Shown here one piece after another: positions 18,848 to 28,596 of a stretch of DNA of 64,000 nucleotides. Origin of the DNA: Nitrosomonas ureae (lineage in GTDB: Bacteria; Pseudomonadota; Gammaproteobacteria; Burkholderiales; Nitrosomonadaceae); contig NZ_LT907782.1 of NCBI RefSeq assembly GCF_900206265.1, forward strand, positions 1,116,001 through 1,180,000, in the 5' to 3' direction. The position numbers and the translations under genes were made by a program. How positions within the stretch are numbered: position 1 is the first letter of the stretch; every line of letters begins with the position of its first letter. The notes below the pieces were generated by a model, which was given only the letters and a program-made list of their open reading frames with translations, was not told the origin of the DNA and ran no database searches.

Positions 18848-18866
18848 CTGAATTCTGAATACTTAA

Positions 18867-19178
18867 TTACTTCAGTGTCAGGATAAAATCAGCTAACACT
18901 TTAGCATTTTCCGGGCTAACGTTAGCGTTTGGTGGCATTGGGATCGGACCCCAAACTCCATTGCTCCCTTTTACAATCTTATCTGCCAGATAGGCAGACG
19001 CATCAGCTTGATCTGCGTATTTAGCGGCAATATCTTTCAGGCTTGGGCCCACTAACTTAGTATCAACATTGTGGCAATTCAAACAACCACTGTTTTTTGC
19101 CAGATCGGCATCTGCTTGTGCAACACCGACTAAGAAAAAGGCAGATGCAGCTACTGCTCCAATTAATACTTTTTTCAT
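18867..19178 (-). CDS. periplasmic class I cytochrome c (c-551/c-552 type)
   Basis: A 103-residue precursor with a signal peptide (residues 1-22, cleaved after AQA). One haem-binding motif CLNCH lies near residues 32-36, and the axial Met is in GPIPMPPNANV near residue 81. The size and WGPIPMPP segment are typical of cytochrome c-551/552, the soluble electron carrier that feeds terminal oxidases or nitrite reductases. In an ammonia oxidiser it would link the respiratory chain. A good GGAAGAG ribosome site precedes the start, and a strong terminator follows. Confidence 0.93.
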   Translation of the reverse strand: MKKVLIGAVAASAFFLVGVAQADADLAKNSGCLNCHNVDTKLVGPSLKDIAAKYADQADASAYLADKIVKGSNGVWGPIPMPPNANVSPENAKVLADFILTLK

Positions 19179-19411
19179 ATCTCTTCCTTATTAAAATTAT
19201 AAATGGGCTGATATTCTAACCCGAACTTTACAGACTTGCAGCAATTCCTATAAGTTTTGTGATTTTCAACGTTCAATCTGTTGCTCAACATCCTCACGCA
19301 CTTACCACCCCAACTGCAGGCTCTGATGATACTGCCTTGCTGAGACTTCGGAGTAAATTATTTAGTTCCAGTGAACACGCATGAACTAAATAATATCGAT
19401 AATGCACGGAA

Positions 19412-21085
19412 TCAATCCGTTATTGCGCCTGCACTGGCACTTGATACCAGTTTTGCATATTTTGCCAAAACTCCACGCACATAACGCGGCGGCGGCGATT
19501 GCCAGGATGCACGGCGTTGCGCAAGCACATCATCAGGCACGTTCAATTGCAACAGTCGCCGTTCGGCATCAATGGTAATTGAATCTCCTTCGTGCACGAG
19601 TGCAATGGTTCCACCGACGAAAGCTTCCGGTGCCACATGGCCAACCACCATGCCGTATGTTCCACCGGAAAAACGCCCATCGGTAATCAATCCAACCGAA
19701 TCACCCAAACCTTCACCGATCAAAGCGGAAGTCGGCGACAACATTTCGCGCATACCCGGGCCGCCTTTGGGACCTTCGTAACGAATGACCACTACGTCAC
19801 CGGGTTGAATTTTTCGCGCCAGGATTGCCGCCATGCACGTTTCTTCCGATTCAAATACACGCGCAGGCCCGGTAATCTTCGGATTTTTAATTCCGGAAAT
19901 TTTCGCCACGCACCCTTCAGTGGATAAATTACCTTTCAAAATAGCCAGATGTCCTTGCGCATACATTGGATTGTCCCATTGGCGAATCACATTCTGATCG
20001 GCACGAGGTGTATCCGGAATTGCTTTCAAAACTTCCGCAATAGTTTGTCCACTGATCGTAAGGCAATCCCCATGTAACAGCTCGTGATTCAGCAACATTT
20101 TCATCACCTGCGGGATTCCACCCGCCCGATGCAAATCAGCGGTCACATAACGTCCAGAGGGTTTAAGATCACACAGTACCGGCACTTTACTGCGCATCCG
20201 CTCGAAATCATCAATGCTCCACTCGACTTCAGCCGCATGCGCAATCGCCAGAAAATGCAGGATGGCATTAGTCGATCCGCCCACTGCCATAATTACAGCC
20301 ACAGCATTTTCAATCGATTTACGCGTGATGATGTCACGCGGCAGGATTTGCCTTTTGATGGCATTAACCAATACCTCGGCGGATTGTCCGGTGCTGATCA
20401 ATTTCTCATCGTCTTCAGCCGACATCGTGGAAGAATAGGGCAGGCTCATACCCATCGCTTCAAACGCGGATGACATTGTATTGGCAGTAAACATGCCACC
20501 GCAAGAACCTGCACCCGGGCAGGCATTACGCTCAATCTGCAGCAATTCCTGATCATCAATCTTCTTTGCACTGTGCTGTCCCACCGCTTCAAATACGCTG
20601 ACAATAGTCAGATCCTGATTTTTATAATGCCCCGGCTTAATCGTGCCACCATAAACAAAGATTGCCGGCACATTGATGCGTGCAATCGCAATCATTGCAC
20701 CCGGCATGTTTTTATCGCAACCACCGATAGCAATCACACCATCCATACTTTCAGCCTGCACGCAGGTTTCAATCGAATCCGCAATAACTTCTCGCGAAAC
20801 CAAAGAATACTTCATGCCCTCAGTACCCATCGAGATCCCGTCCGACACCGTAATGGTGCCGAACATCTGTGGCATGGCACCTGCTTGCCTCAATGCTGAT
20901 TCAGCTTTTAACGATAGCTCGTTCAATCCTTTATTACACGGTGTAATCGTTGAATAGCCATTAGCAACTCCGACAATCGGTTTATTAAAATCCTCATCGT
21001 TAAAACCGACTGCACGCAACATGGCACGACTAGGCGCGTGTTGAGTACCCTGAGTAATAGCCTGACTACGTTTATTATCTGGCAT
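19412..21085 (-). CDS. ilvD: dihydroxy-acid dehydratase
   Basis: A 557-residue Fe-S enzyme of branched-chain amino acid synthesis, converting dihydroxy acids to 2-oxo acids. Conserved motifs include [10 protein letters not shown], the cluster ligand region [34 protein letters not shown] and [11 protein letters not shown]. The length is normal. It is monocistronic and divergent from lgt, with about 100 bases between the starts. GAGCAAGC before the ATG is a weak ribosome site. Confidence 0.96.
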   Translation of the reverse strand: MPDNKRSQAITQGTQHAPSRAMLRAVGFNDEDFNKPIVGVANGYSTITPCNKGLNELSLKAESALRQAGAMPQMFGTITVSDGISMGTEGMKYSLVSREVIADSIETCVQAESMDGVIAIGGCDKNMPGAMIAIARINVPAIFVYGGTIKPGHYKNQDLTIVSVFEAVGQHSAKKIDDQELLQIERNACPGAGSCGGMFTANTMSSAFEAMGMSLPYSSTMSAEDDEKLISTGQSAEVLVNAIKRQILPRDIITRKSIENAVAVIMAVGGSTNAILHFLAIAHAAEVEWSIDDFERMRSKVPVLCDLKPSGRYVTADLHRAGGIPQVMKMLLNHELLHGDCLTISGQTIAEVLKAIPDTPRADQNVIRQWDNPMYAQGHLAILKGNLSTEGCVAKISGIKNPKITGPARVFESEETCMAAILARKIQPGDVVVIRYEGPKGGPGMREMLSPTSALIGEGLGDSVGLITDGRFSGGTYGMVVGHVAPEAFVGGTIALVHEGDSITIDAERRLLQLNVPDDVLAQRRASWQSPPPRYVRGVLAKYAKLVSSASAGAITD

Positions 21086-21184
21086 GCTTGCTCCTGAATA
21101 AGATAAAAATACAATCTATGACACGGTGTATACCAGCGCAATTGGTATAATGCTTGATATTTTACCGTAAATAAGGCCAAAACT

Positions 21185-22027
21185 ATGCTCGTTTACCCGC
21201 AAATTGATCCGGTTGCCATCTCGCTAGGGCCACTTTCTGTGCATTGGTATGGATTGATGTATCTACTTGGTTTTGTTGCGTTCATTCTGCTAGGGCGATA
21301 TCGTATCAAACATAATCCACACAGCACTTTTACTTATGAAATGCTTGATGATGCACTCTTTTACGGCATGCTGGGGGTAATAGTGGGTGGACGACTGGGG
21401 CATGTGTTGTTCTATCAGTTTGGTTATTATTTAGAACACCCGTTACATATTTTCGCCATATGGGAAGGTGGCATGTCTTTTCATGGTGGATTTCTGGGTG
21501 TCTTTGTTGCGATGATATTGCTCGCTCGCAAATATCATCTGCCATGGCTTGCGGTAACTGACTTTGTCATCCCATTGATTCCACCGGGATTGGCCGCTGG
21601 TCGCATTGGCAATTTCATCAATGGCGAATTATGGGGACGGCCTACTGATGTTCCATGGGGTATGGTTTTCCCTTATGTCGACGAACTTCCCCGTCACCCT
21701 TCTCAATTGTATCAATTTGCGCTTGAGGGCGTAGTGCTGTTCATTTTTATTTGGATCTACTCAACCAAACCACGCGCCACTGGAGCAGTCACGGGCGCAT
21801 TTATGATTGGCTACGGTGTTTTACGTTCCTTCGCAGAATTTTTCCGTGAACCAGAAGATGGCTTCATGGGCGTACTGACTTTAGGGATCACAATGGGGCA
21901 ATGGCTATCAATTCCAATGATTCTGGCAGGAATAGCAGCCATTATTTGGTCACGACACCACACCAACACTGTTCAACCACGTGTTACTTCAAGAAAACAT
22001 AGCAAAAATAAAAAACATAACACCTAA
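21185..22027 (+). CDS. lgt: prolipoprotein diacylglyceryl transferase
   Basis: A 280-residue inner-membrane enzyme that attaches diacylglycerol to the lipobox cysteine of lipoproteins. Seven hydrophobic helices are visible. Signature blocks are [35 protein letters not shown] and the Lgt signature [14 protein letters not shown] near residues 138-151. It ends in a Lys/Arg-rich tail. It would process the lipoproteins encoded elsewhere in this window. Confidence 0.97.
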   Translation: MLVYPQIDPVAISLGPLSVHWYGLMYLLGFVAFILLGRYRIKHNPHSTFTYEMLDDALFYGMLGVIVGGRLGHVLFYQFGYYLEHPLHIFAIWEGGMSFHGGFLGVFVAMILLARKYHLPWLAVTDFVIPLIPPGLAAGRIGNFINGELWGRPTDVPWGMVFPYVDELPRHPSQLYQFALEGVVLFIFIWIYSTKPRATGAVTGAFMIGYGVLRSFAEFFREPEDGFMGVLTLGITMGQWLSIPMILAGIAAIIWSRHHTNTVQPRVTSRKHSKNKKHNT

Positions 22028-22126
22028 TGGAAACCATTAGATAAAAAACAGGGTTTCCCCAATATACTCGCCACATCACATGAAACTATCATAACAGTCA
22101 TCAATCTGGCATTGGAGAAACTGATC

Positions 22127-22516
22127 ATGAAAGCACAAAAATTCTTAACGTTAATCTCTGTTTTGGCATTCAGCTTAGCTGCTTCATCAGTATTCGCCGT
22201 GGAAGTAGAAGGTATCGATGACAACGATCATGCCGCGTTGACACGGCATTATGAAAATGTTGCCAAGGAAACCGAAGCAAAATTACAAAAAAACAAAGCT
22301 GCACTCGAAGATTACGAAGCCCACGCTTATTACTATGGTAGACAAGGTCAGGATTTCAAATCGCATACAACCGCTAATATTCGCGAATACGAGGAAGTTT
22401 TGGCAGAAAGCCTTAATAATGCGGATCTACACAAAAAAATAACAATGGATCATGAAAATCCATCAATCAACAAAGCTCGTGTTAATCTTGATCAAAATAC
22501 ATCAGCAATCAGATAA
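22127..22516 (+). CDS. small exported helical protein of unknown function
   Basis: About 129 residues from the ATG at 22127, which has a TTGGAGAAA ribosome site. A signal peptide (MKAQKFLTLISVLAFSLAASSVFA) is followed by a charged, mostly helical mature region with HAALTRHYENVAKETEAKLQKN and repeated E/K/H residues, suggesting a coiled coil. It should be periplasmic. No family is recognised. A strong intrinsic terminator follows, so it is a single-gene unit. Confidence 0.65.
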   Translation: MKAQKFLTLISVLAFSLAASSVFAVEVEGIDDNDHAALTRHYENVAKETEAKLQKNKAALEDYEAHAYYYGRQGQDFKSHTTANIREYEEVLAESLNNADLHKKITMDHENPSINKARVNLDQNTSAIR

Positions 22517-22562
22517 TTAGTAGCAACGCAATAGGATCTGCGAAAGATCCAATAGAGAACTG

Positions 22563-22596
22563 ACAGTCGCTGGGAAACCAGTGGCTGTTTTTTTTA
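22563..22596 (+). terminator. strong intrinsic terminator
   Basis: An 11-bp stem (22563-22573 with 22578-22588, including two G-T pairs), a GAAA tetraloop, and a run of eight T directly after. It lies about 50 bases beyond the preceding stop codon. Confidence 0.9.
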
Positions 22597-22782
22597 TTCC
22601 ACCCACGCCTTTATCAATTATTTAAACTGAACTAGCGCCTATCAAAGTAGAACAGGTTAGCGCAACTCGGATGCAGACGACCCAAATCGTCTACCCTCAT
22701 CAGGTTAAATACACTTGAATTAGCGCCTTTAAAGTCAAGAATAAAATACCAACCACCAGTTTCCCTGATAGATACTAAGCAA

Positions 22783-24090
22783 TCACGCATTTCCAGAAAC
22801 TAAACGCTTAGCTGGAAACCAGATATTAAACCGGCTACCCTTGCCTACTTTACTAATAACTTCGAGACGCGCCTCATGCCGGTTCAAAACATGTTTGACA
22901 ATTGCCAGTCCCAAACCTGTGCCACCAGTTTCTCTTGAACGACTGTTATCAATACGGTAAAAACGCTCTGTCAATCGCGGAATGTGCTCCGGTTCAATCC
23001 CGATTCCGCTATCTTGCACAAAGAACAACCCTTGATCATGGCGCTTTTCCCAGCTGATAATTATTTCCCCGCCGTCCGGAGTATAACGAATCGCATTACT
23101 GACCAAATTACCAAAAGCACTACGTAACTCTTCCTCGCTCCCCAAGAGCTGATCTTGCGAAGCAACAGTTAATTTGATTTGATGCCGCCCTGCACTCAGA
23201 GATTCTGCATCTTGCAAAAGATCTTGCGCCAAGCTCACTACATTCACTATTTTTTCGCTGACCTTATTCTGCTCGTTCTCAAGACGTGACAGAATCAACA
23301 AATCCTCAATCAATCGCTGCATGCGAGTTGTTTGCTCAGTCATCAGTGCCAAGGCACGCTTATTGAAGCTGCTATTAACATTATCATCAGCGGACAATGT
23401 TTCAAGAAAACCACTGATGACGGTAAGCGGTGTGCGCAATTCATGCGAGACATTTGCAATAAAGTCGCGCCGCATCGTTTCTATTTTCTCAAAGCGCGTA
23501 ATATCTCGGCTGATCAGAAGCTTCTGGTTATAACCATAAGGCACTAACTGCAAGGAAATAATCAATCCTTGCAATCGGGTCTGCTTTAAAATTAATGGGC
23601 TACTATATTGGCGTGCTGTCAGATATTCGACAAACGGTATCTGCCTCACCAAATAGGTAATCTGCTGACCGACATCCAATGCAAGACTGATTCCTAGATG
23701 CTCCTCCGCAACCGGATTACACCATTCAATACGATCATTCATATCGAGAATAACAATGCCATCTGGCATAGCGGAAGTAACGCTTTGCATTCGCTTTAAG
23801 GCAATACTCAGCATTTCCTGGCTCTGACTATGTTGACGCACGTAGCGCGCCAAATGAGCATATACCTCATCCCAGGCTCCGGAACCGGCTGGGATGCTTG
23901 CTGGAGAATGATCAGAAAGCTGTAGCCAGCGCTCTAACAAAACCAAATGGCGAATATGATGAAATACAACCCAGAGCATGATCACACTGAAAAAAATCAG
24001 TGCTTTCACAGCACCAAAGATTATCCATAGTAATGCTGTAATGAAGACAAGGAAAAGAATATTTGATAAACGCTGCCAGATATCAGACAC
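22783..24090 (-). CDS. phoR: phosphate-regulon sensor kinase PhoR
   Basis: A 435-residue histidine kinase. A hydrophobic N-terminal hairpin (residues 8-50) anchors it in the inner membrane. A PAS domain follows (SAMPDGIVILDMNDRIEWCN near 110). The H box reads FIANVSHELRTPLTV with the phospho-His near 215. The ATPase domain shows GNLVSNAIRYTPDGG, DSGIGIE and GGTGLGLAIVKHVL. It would phosphorylate PhoB during phosphate limitation. phoB lies upstream on the same strand, about 150 bases away, an unusually large gap for this pair. Confidence 0.92.
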   Translation of the reverse strand: MSDIWQRLSNILFLVFITALLWIIFGAVKALIFFSVIMLWVVFHHIRHLVLLERWLQLSDHSPASIPAGSGAWDEVYAHLARYVRQHSQSQEMLSIALKRMQSVTSAMPDGIVILDMNDRIEWCNPVAEEHLGISLALDVGQQITYLVRQIPFVEYLTARQYSSPLILKQTRLQGLIISLQLVPYGYNQKLLISRDITRFEKIETMRRDFIANVSHELRTPLTVISGFLETLSADDNVNSSFNKRALALMTEQTTRMQRLIEDLLILSRLENEQNKVSEKIVNVVSLAQDLLQDAESLSAGRHQIKLTVASQDQLLGSEEELRSAFGNLVSNAIRYTPDGGEIIISWEKRHDQGLFFVQDSGIGIEPEHIPRLTERFYRIDNSRSRETGGTGLGLAIVKHVLNRHEARLEVISKVGKGSRFNIWFPAKRLVSGNA

Positions 24091-24240
24091 TTAAGCACTA
24101 CCCTACAATAAGACAATTATCCGAGAAAATTTGCAATCATTACTAAAATTCACTGTGCTTGAAGAAGCATCACAATACACACGGATCAGCGCTTTGATCG
24201 ATCAGATTCATCACTGTAACACCCTCCGGAACAAACATTA

Positions 24241-24963
24241 TCAGATTTTCTTATTTGAATCATCAGTGAGGGCTAGAGCAACTGCCGAGAACCGATAACC
24301 TGCTCCCCTGACAGTTTGTATCCAGCTGTCTTTACCCGACCATTGCAAAGCTTTTCGTAACCGGCGGATATGTACATCCACAGTACGCTCTTCGACAAAT
24401 ACATGATCACCCCATACTCGATCCAATAATTGGCTACGCGAATATGTGCGTTCGGTATGTGACATCATAAAATGCAGCAAACGATATTCTGTAGGTCCCA
24501 GTTCAATTTCTTTATTTCCGTCAGTAACACGATGATTGACGGGATCCAATCGCAATCCATGTATTTCAACCACTTGCGCAGAAGCTTCCGGGATCAATCG
24601 ACGCAAGACCGCGTTAATGCGTGCGATCAATTCGCGCGGTGAAAAAGGCTTTGTCACATAGTCATCCGCTCCTATCTCCAGTCCGGCCACTTTGTCCGCT
24701 TCCTGGGTTCGTGCTGTCAGCATGATAATGGGGATGATACGAGTACGCTCATTGCGCCGTAGAAGTCGTGCAAAATCTATGCCGGTCATATTGGGCAACA
24801 TCCAATCCAACAAAATCAAATCCGGCAGTGAATCATGGATGATTGTCATTGCTTTTTCCGCATCCTCAGCACAGATGCTTTCATATCCCGCTTGCTGCAA
24901 ATTATAGGCAATCAGCTCCCGAATAGCAGCTTCGTCTTCCACGATCAGTATTTTTGCGCTCAT
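24241..24963 (-). CDS. phoB: phosphate-regulon response regulator PhoB
   Basis: A 240-residue OmpR-family regulator. The receiver domain has DEAAIREL near the N-terminus, the phosphoacceptor Asp in LILLDWMLPNMTG (near 54) and KPFSPRELIARI. The C-terminal winged helix contains SRSQLLDRVWGDHVFVEERT and VDVHIRRLRKAL, typical of PhoB. It binds Pho boxes and activates phosphate-starvation genes. The cognate kinase gene phoR lies downstream. The 150-base gap between them could hold a separate promoter or simply untranslated leader; I saw no clear Pho box. Confidence 0.93.
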   Translation of the reverse strand: MSAKILIVEDEAAIRELIAYNLQQAGYESICAEDAEKAMTIIHDSLPDLILLDWMLPNMTGIDFARLLRRNERTRIIPIIMLTARTQEADKVAGLEIGADDYVTKPFSPRELIARINAVLRRLIPEASAQVVEIHGLRLDPVNHRVTDGNKEIELGPTEYRLLHFMMSHTERTYSRSQLLDRVWGDHVFVEERTVDVHIRRLRKALQWSGKDSWIQTVRGAGYRFSAVALALTDDSNKKI

Positions 24964-25051
24964 GCTTGTATTCCTGCATCAATATTTTTTTGCACAGTTT
25001 GCTACAATGGAGCCATTGCATATCCTTAATTCATCATATTAAATAAAGATC

Positions 25052-25462
25052 ATGGCTGGTTTAACCAAAAACACACCGCATCCGACAGAAATCAAATTGC
25101 ATCAGAAATCCGGAATTCTGGATATTACTTTTGCTGATGGCAAATCCTTTCAATTCTCATGTGAATTTTTACGCGTTCATTCACCCTCTGCCGAAGTAAG
25201 CGGCCATGGTCCGGGACAAGAGGTACTTCAAACCGGCAAGAAAACGGTCGGTATCAGTAAAATTGAACCTGTTGGCAATTATGCCATACAACTTAATTTC
25301 ACCGATGGCCATAATACCGGGCTTTATTCATGGGATCTGTTATATAACTTTGGTCTTAATCAGGATACAATGTGGCAACGTTACTTGCGGCGCTTAGAAG
25401 CAGCCGGCGCCAGCAGAGAACTCGAAATCAAACCCCCAAAGACGCTTCATTCCTGTAAGTAA
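25052..25462 (+). CDS. DUF971 family protein
   Basis: A 136-residue protein with the DUF971 core: [24 protein letters not shown] and [21 protein letters not shown]. This fold matches the N-terminal domain of gamma-butyrobetaine hydroxylase and is often encoded beside Fe-S or ubiquinone genes. Here it is 51 bases upstream of ubiE, probably in one transcript. No biochemical role is established. Confidence 0.85.
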   Translation: MAGLTKNTPHPTEIKLHQKSGILDITFADGKSFQFSCEFLRVHSPSAEVSGHGPGQEVLQTGKKTVGISKIEPVGNYAIQLNFTDGHNTGLYSWDLLYNFGLNQDTMWQRYLRRLEAAGASRELEIKPPKTLHSCK

Positions 25463-25512
25463 CTTATTTATCAATAATTATTCAAACGCCACATTCTATT
25501 CAAATTAATGTC

Positions 25513-26247
25513 ATGACTAAAACAACTCATTTTGGTTTTAATACCGTTGCAGAGGATGAAAAGGCCGGCAAAGTCGCTGAGGTTTTTCATTCTGTCGCAG
25601 AACGCTACAATTTAATGAACGATCTGATGTCGATGGGAATGCACCGATTATGGAAACGTTTTGTGATGGAAACCAGTGGAGTAAAACCTGGCGACAAGGT
25701 ATTGGATATTGCCGGCGGCACTGGAGATCTAAGTGTATTATTCTTACAGAAAGTAGGTAAATCGGGGCAGGTGTGGCTAACTGACATTAACAATTCCATG
25801 CTTTCGATCGGACGTGACCGTCTGATCGATGAAGGTACACCGACTCCGGTCGCTCAATGTGATGCCGAAAAATTACCTTTTCCGGACAATTATTTTAACT
25901 GCGTCAGTGTCGCGTTTGGTTTGCGAAATATGACCCATAAGGATATTGCACTCAAAGAAATGCTACGGGTCATAAAACCAGGCGGAACGGTTCTGGTATT
26001 GGAATTTTCCAAAATTTGGAAGTTGCTTCAACCTGCCTACGATGCCTATTCGTTCAAATTACTACCTGCAATGGGTAAAATGATTGCAAATGACGCGGAA
26101 AGCTATCAATATTTAGCGGAATCCATTCGCATGCATCCTTCCCAAAATGAATTGAAAGAACTTATGGAGCAGGTTGGCTTCGAGCGCGTGGAATACTTCA
26201 ATCTTACCGCAGGTATTGTAGCGCTCCATCGAGGATATAAATTTTAA
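25513..26247 (+). CDS. ubiE: ubiquinone/menaquinone C-methyltransferase UbiE
   Basis: A 244-residue class I SAM methyltransferase of the UbiE/COQ5 family. The SAM site reads [12 protein letters not shown] near residue 60; other hallmarks are [21 protein letters not shown]-type [14 protein letters not shown] and [13 protein letters not shown]. The end [11 protein letters not shown] is the standard terminus. It methylates the quinone ring in ubiquinone synthesis, needed for the respiratory chain. It follows the DUF971 gene. Confidence 0.95.
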   Translation: MTKTTHFGFNTVAEDEKAGKVAEVFHSVAERYNLMNDLMSMGMHRLWKRFVMETSGVKPGDKVLDIAGGTGDLSVLFLQKVGKSGQVWLTDINNSMLSIGRDRLIDEGTPTPVAQCDAEKLPFPDNYFNCVSVAFGLRNMTHKDIALKEMLRVIKPGGTVLVLEFSKIWKLLQPAYDAYSFKLLPAMGKMIANDAESYQYLAESIRMHPSQNELKELMEQVGFERVEYFNLTAGIVALHRGYKF

Positions 26248-26319
26248 CCTCTTCTCGATTCCACCTTTGTATTTGAACATACAGCTCAGTGACAGGCAGT
26301 ACGAAATCAAAGCAATTTA

Positions 26320-26703
26320 TCACCGAGCCGTACGCCACCCAATATAATCAGAATCTTGCGAGAAATCATCCCAAACAAACAGCGGTTCAGGGGTTGGGTA
26401 AGTTGGAAGCCAAAAAGTGGCAAAATCCAATACACCAGCTCCAGTACGACCTGCAGTATGAAAAACACCCCATAATAATCCTTCGGCAGCACCTATGACA
26501 GCATTGCTATCTCTCTGACTCCACAAATTAATATTTTTTGGTAACTCCATCCATCCGGTGGCTATATTCGCAATACCACTTACAATCTTCGTGCTTGCCC
26601 TGTTAACATAAACTCTATTGGAAATTTCTTCCATGGCCTGAATCTGCGACGAAAAAATAAAACACAGCAACACCCCCACGACTAATTGTTTAATTATTCT
26701 CAT
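26320..26703 (-). CDS. exosortase-associated TIGR04073-type protein
   Basis: A 127-residue exported protein with a signal peptide (ends QIQA near residue 23). The mature part KIVSGIANIATGWMELPKNI, followed by GLLWGVFHTAGRTGAGVLDFATFWLP, matches the pattern of the TIGR04073 family, which occurs in genomes with exosortase/PEP-CTERM systems. Its function is unknown. An AGGAGATAT ribosome site supports the start. No exosortase gene is in this window. Confidence 0.7.
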   Translation of the reverse strand: MRIIKQLVVGVLLCFIFSSQIQAMEEISNRVYVNRASTKIVSGIANIATGWMELPKNINLWSQRDSNAVIGAAEGLLWGVFHTAGRTGAGVLDFATFWLPTYPTPEPLFVWDDFSQDSDYIGWRTAR

Positions 26704-26825
26704 TATTTATATCTCCTTCAGCAATTTTAATCCCTCATGATCATCACTTTATTGAAATATTCAATGCATGATATCGAATATAGTATGATTGAAATTCAAT
26801 TAATTAACCATGGAGAGATTCTGAA

Positions 26826-26921
26826 ATGTCTAATATGCTGGAGATCGTTTTATATTCTGCAATTGCATTAGTTGCGGGATTACTGGTTGCACAGTTTATT
26901 AATGAGAAATTTCGCAAATGA
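26826..26921 (+). CDS. 31-residue single-pass membrane peptide
   Basis: A short frame, MSNMLEIVLYSAIALVAGLL and so on, ending NEKFRK. A GGAGAG ribosome site lies eight bases before the ATG. Its only content is one hydrophobic helix with a short basic tail, the usual form of small inner-membrane proteins. No family is recognised. The ribosome site and clean amphipathic layout make it more likely than chance. Confidence 0.5.
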   Translation: MSNMLEIVLYSAIALVAGLLVAQFINEKFRK

Positions 26922-27190
26922 TAGGCTTTGCCCAAGAATCTCTTATGCAGTCTTGTGCTCCCAGTTCCAATTGGGTTATCTTATCCCTACTCATCTTCAA
27001 TCTTCATCGCTCTCTTTTGCCCGATTATTGATAACCGCCAATTGCAACGCGACGGCAAAATAAGTCAGTGAGAGATACGCCCGAAATCGATAAATCCGGC
27101 GCGCTCAGGTAACATAGTTTCTAAAGAAAAAACTGACTAGCTTATACGCAATCGCTAAATCGATCTTTAATTACGCAAGAAATCTAAAAA

Positions 27191-27343
27191 ATGACAAAAC
27201 TAATATTGATAATCACATTGATACTTTCATTGATCCTATACGGATATTATGCAGTAACCGGAAATGAATCAGTATTGACACCTATACTGCTTGGCCTCCT
27301 TGTTTCATTTACTTGTTCGATGCTATTGCTGACAAAGAAATAG
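27191..27343 (+). CDS. 50-residue two-helix membrane protein
   Basis: The frame from the ATG at 27191 to the TAG at 27343 encodes two hydrophobic helices (residues 3-19 and 30-46) separated by YYAVTGNESV, with a KK terminus. There is no obvious ribosome site (A-rich leader). It overlaps the start side of the longer frame of the next gene, in a different phase. It may be phage- or plasmid-derived like that neighbour. No family is recognised. Confidence 0.4.
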   Translation: MTKLILIITLILSLILYGYYAVTGNESVLTPILLGLLVSFTCSMLLLTKK

Positions 27344-27366
27344 CGAGCGCCGAAAACTCAATCTTC

Positions 27367-27597
27367 ATGAAACATATGCAAACCAGGGTCCAATCACTTA
27401 CAGAATCTTTCGCTAATGTGACTATCGGTTATTTCATAGCCTTGGCCGCACAAATGATCGTATTTCCGCTTTATGAAATAGAAGTCAGCATAAGCCAAAA
27501 CATTCAAATCGGAGTGATCTTCACAGCTGTTTCGATAGCGCGCAGCTATCTGCTGAGGCGATTTTTTAACTATTACCATCACCGACCCGCAAGATAA
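27367..27597 (+). CDS. DUF7220-like small membrane protein
   Basis: About 76 residues from the ATG at 27367 (MKHMQTRVQSLTESFANVTI); an internal ATG at 27376 is also possible. The pattern MQTRxQSLxExxxNVxIGYFIALAAQ, then GVIFTAVSIARSYLLRRFF, resembles a small two-helix family common in phages and integrated elements (DUF7220, from memory). Function unknown. It sits with two other tiny membrane-protein genes. Confidence 0.55.
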   Translation: MKHMQTRVQSLTESFANVTIGYFIALAAQMIVFPLYEIEVSISQNIQIGVIFTAVSIARSYLLRRFFNYYHHRPAR

Positions 27598-28001
27598 GTA
27601 GTCATACACGAAAAAATTTTATCGATGACATAAGATGCCACCCGCACCCCCGTGTGTTTTCATCAAAATCTGCAAAACCAAAATTTACCCGATCTGTCAG
27701 CCAAGATTTCTATTTATCTTTATTAGAATTGCGTTGGAGATTATCAACCGTCAATGCCGCACCGAATAGATGAATCCAAGGCAAATTCAAACGTAAATAA
27801 TCAAGATAGACACTCCCCAAAGCACACCCAAGGCTAGTGCATTAATACCCGTATGAATATTTCTATTGATCAATTCTACAATTCAAACTAAAGCTTACAG
27901 CAAGAGTCTTACCAACAAACTTACACATTGAATATGTTGTACAACAATTGAATTAATACATTGCACCGGAGCAATTTCCGATAAATCGCGGGAGAAGAAT
28001 C
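27598..28001. other. non-coding region of about 400 bp before the slp gene
   Basis: No credible gene. Short minus-strand frames with hydrophobic content are interrupted repeatedly and I did not accept them. The 3' end holds the leader of the Slp gene, with the ribosome site CGGGAGAAG at about 27988. Confidence 0.4.
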
Positions 28002-28538
28002 ATGAAACCATTTTTACTATTGCTTTGTTTGCTACTGAGCGCCTGCGCCGGATTACCCTCTGCAATCGAAAATGCGCCGGCAATAAACGTTTCCTATCAT
28101 CAGATCAGCCATGACATCAATAATTATAAAGACGCGCCTGTTCGCTGGGGAGGCGTGATTATTGACGTGGAAAATGAAGCGCATGCAAGTCTGATACAGG
28201 TTTTATATTACCCTCTCGATTTCAGCGGCCGCCCGCAGTTGCACAAAGCAGGTGCAGGCCGCTTTGTAGTTAAAAGCGCCGAGTTTCTGGATCCGGCTGT
28301 CTATGCCAAAGATAAGGAAATTACCGTTGCCGGGGTAATTACGGGGAATATTGAACAAACCGTCGGCAAAAGGGTTATTCAGGTACCATTACTAACTGCA
28401 ACGGCAATTCATCTTTGGCCGACCTATCCTAATTATAATGACTACCGGGGTTACTACGGACCTTATCCTTATTTTGGCTATCCAGGTTACTATCCTTATT
28501 TCCGTGGTGGCTTTTATGGGCCCTATTACCGCTGGTAA
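28002..28538 (+). CDS. slp: Slp family outer-membrane lipoprotein
   Basis: A 178-residue lipoprotein with signal MKPFLLLLCLLLSAC (lipobox LSAC). The Slp pattern is visible: VSYHQISHDINNYKDAPVRW, GGVIIDVENE, IQVLYYPLD and GRPQLHKAGAGRFVVKSAEF. The C-terminal 35 residues are a Tyr/Gly/Pro-rich tail (YRGYYGPYPYFGYPGYYP) as found in several Slp/YeaY proteins. E. coli Slp is induced by starvation and acid. The ribosome site is good. The gene is convergent with the diguanylate cyclase. Confidence 0.9.
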   Translation: MKPFLLLLCLLLSACAGLPSAIENAPAINVSYHQISHDINNYKDAPVRWGGVIIDVENEAHASLIQVLYYPLDFSGRPQLHKAGAGRFVVKSAEFLDPAVYAKDKEITVAGVITGNIEQTVGKRVIQVPLLTATAIHLWPTYPNYNDYRGYYGPYPYFGYPGYYPYFRGGFYGPYYRW

Positions 28539-28596
28539 TCCCCAATTATTTTAGTCGCAACAAAGTATCGCTTATGCAGCGCCCATAGTCGCATTG

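Noticed and set aside
27598..28001. Minus-strand hydrophobic frames before slp, a possible decayed membrane gene
   Set aside because: Each frame is interrupted within 20-40 codons and no consistent family pattern emerged.
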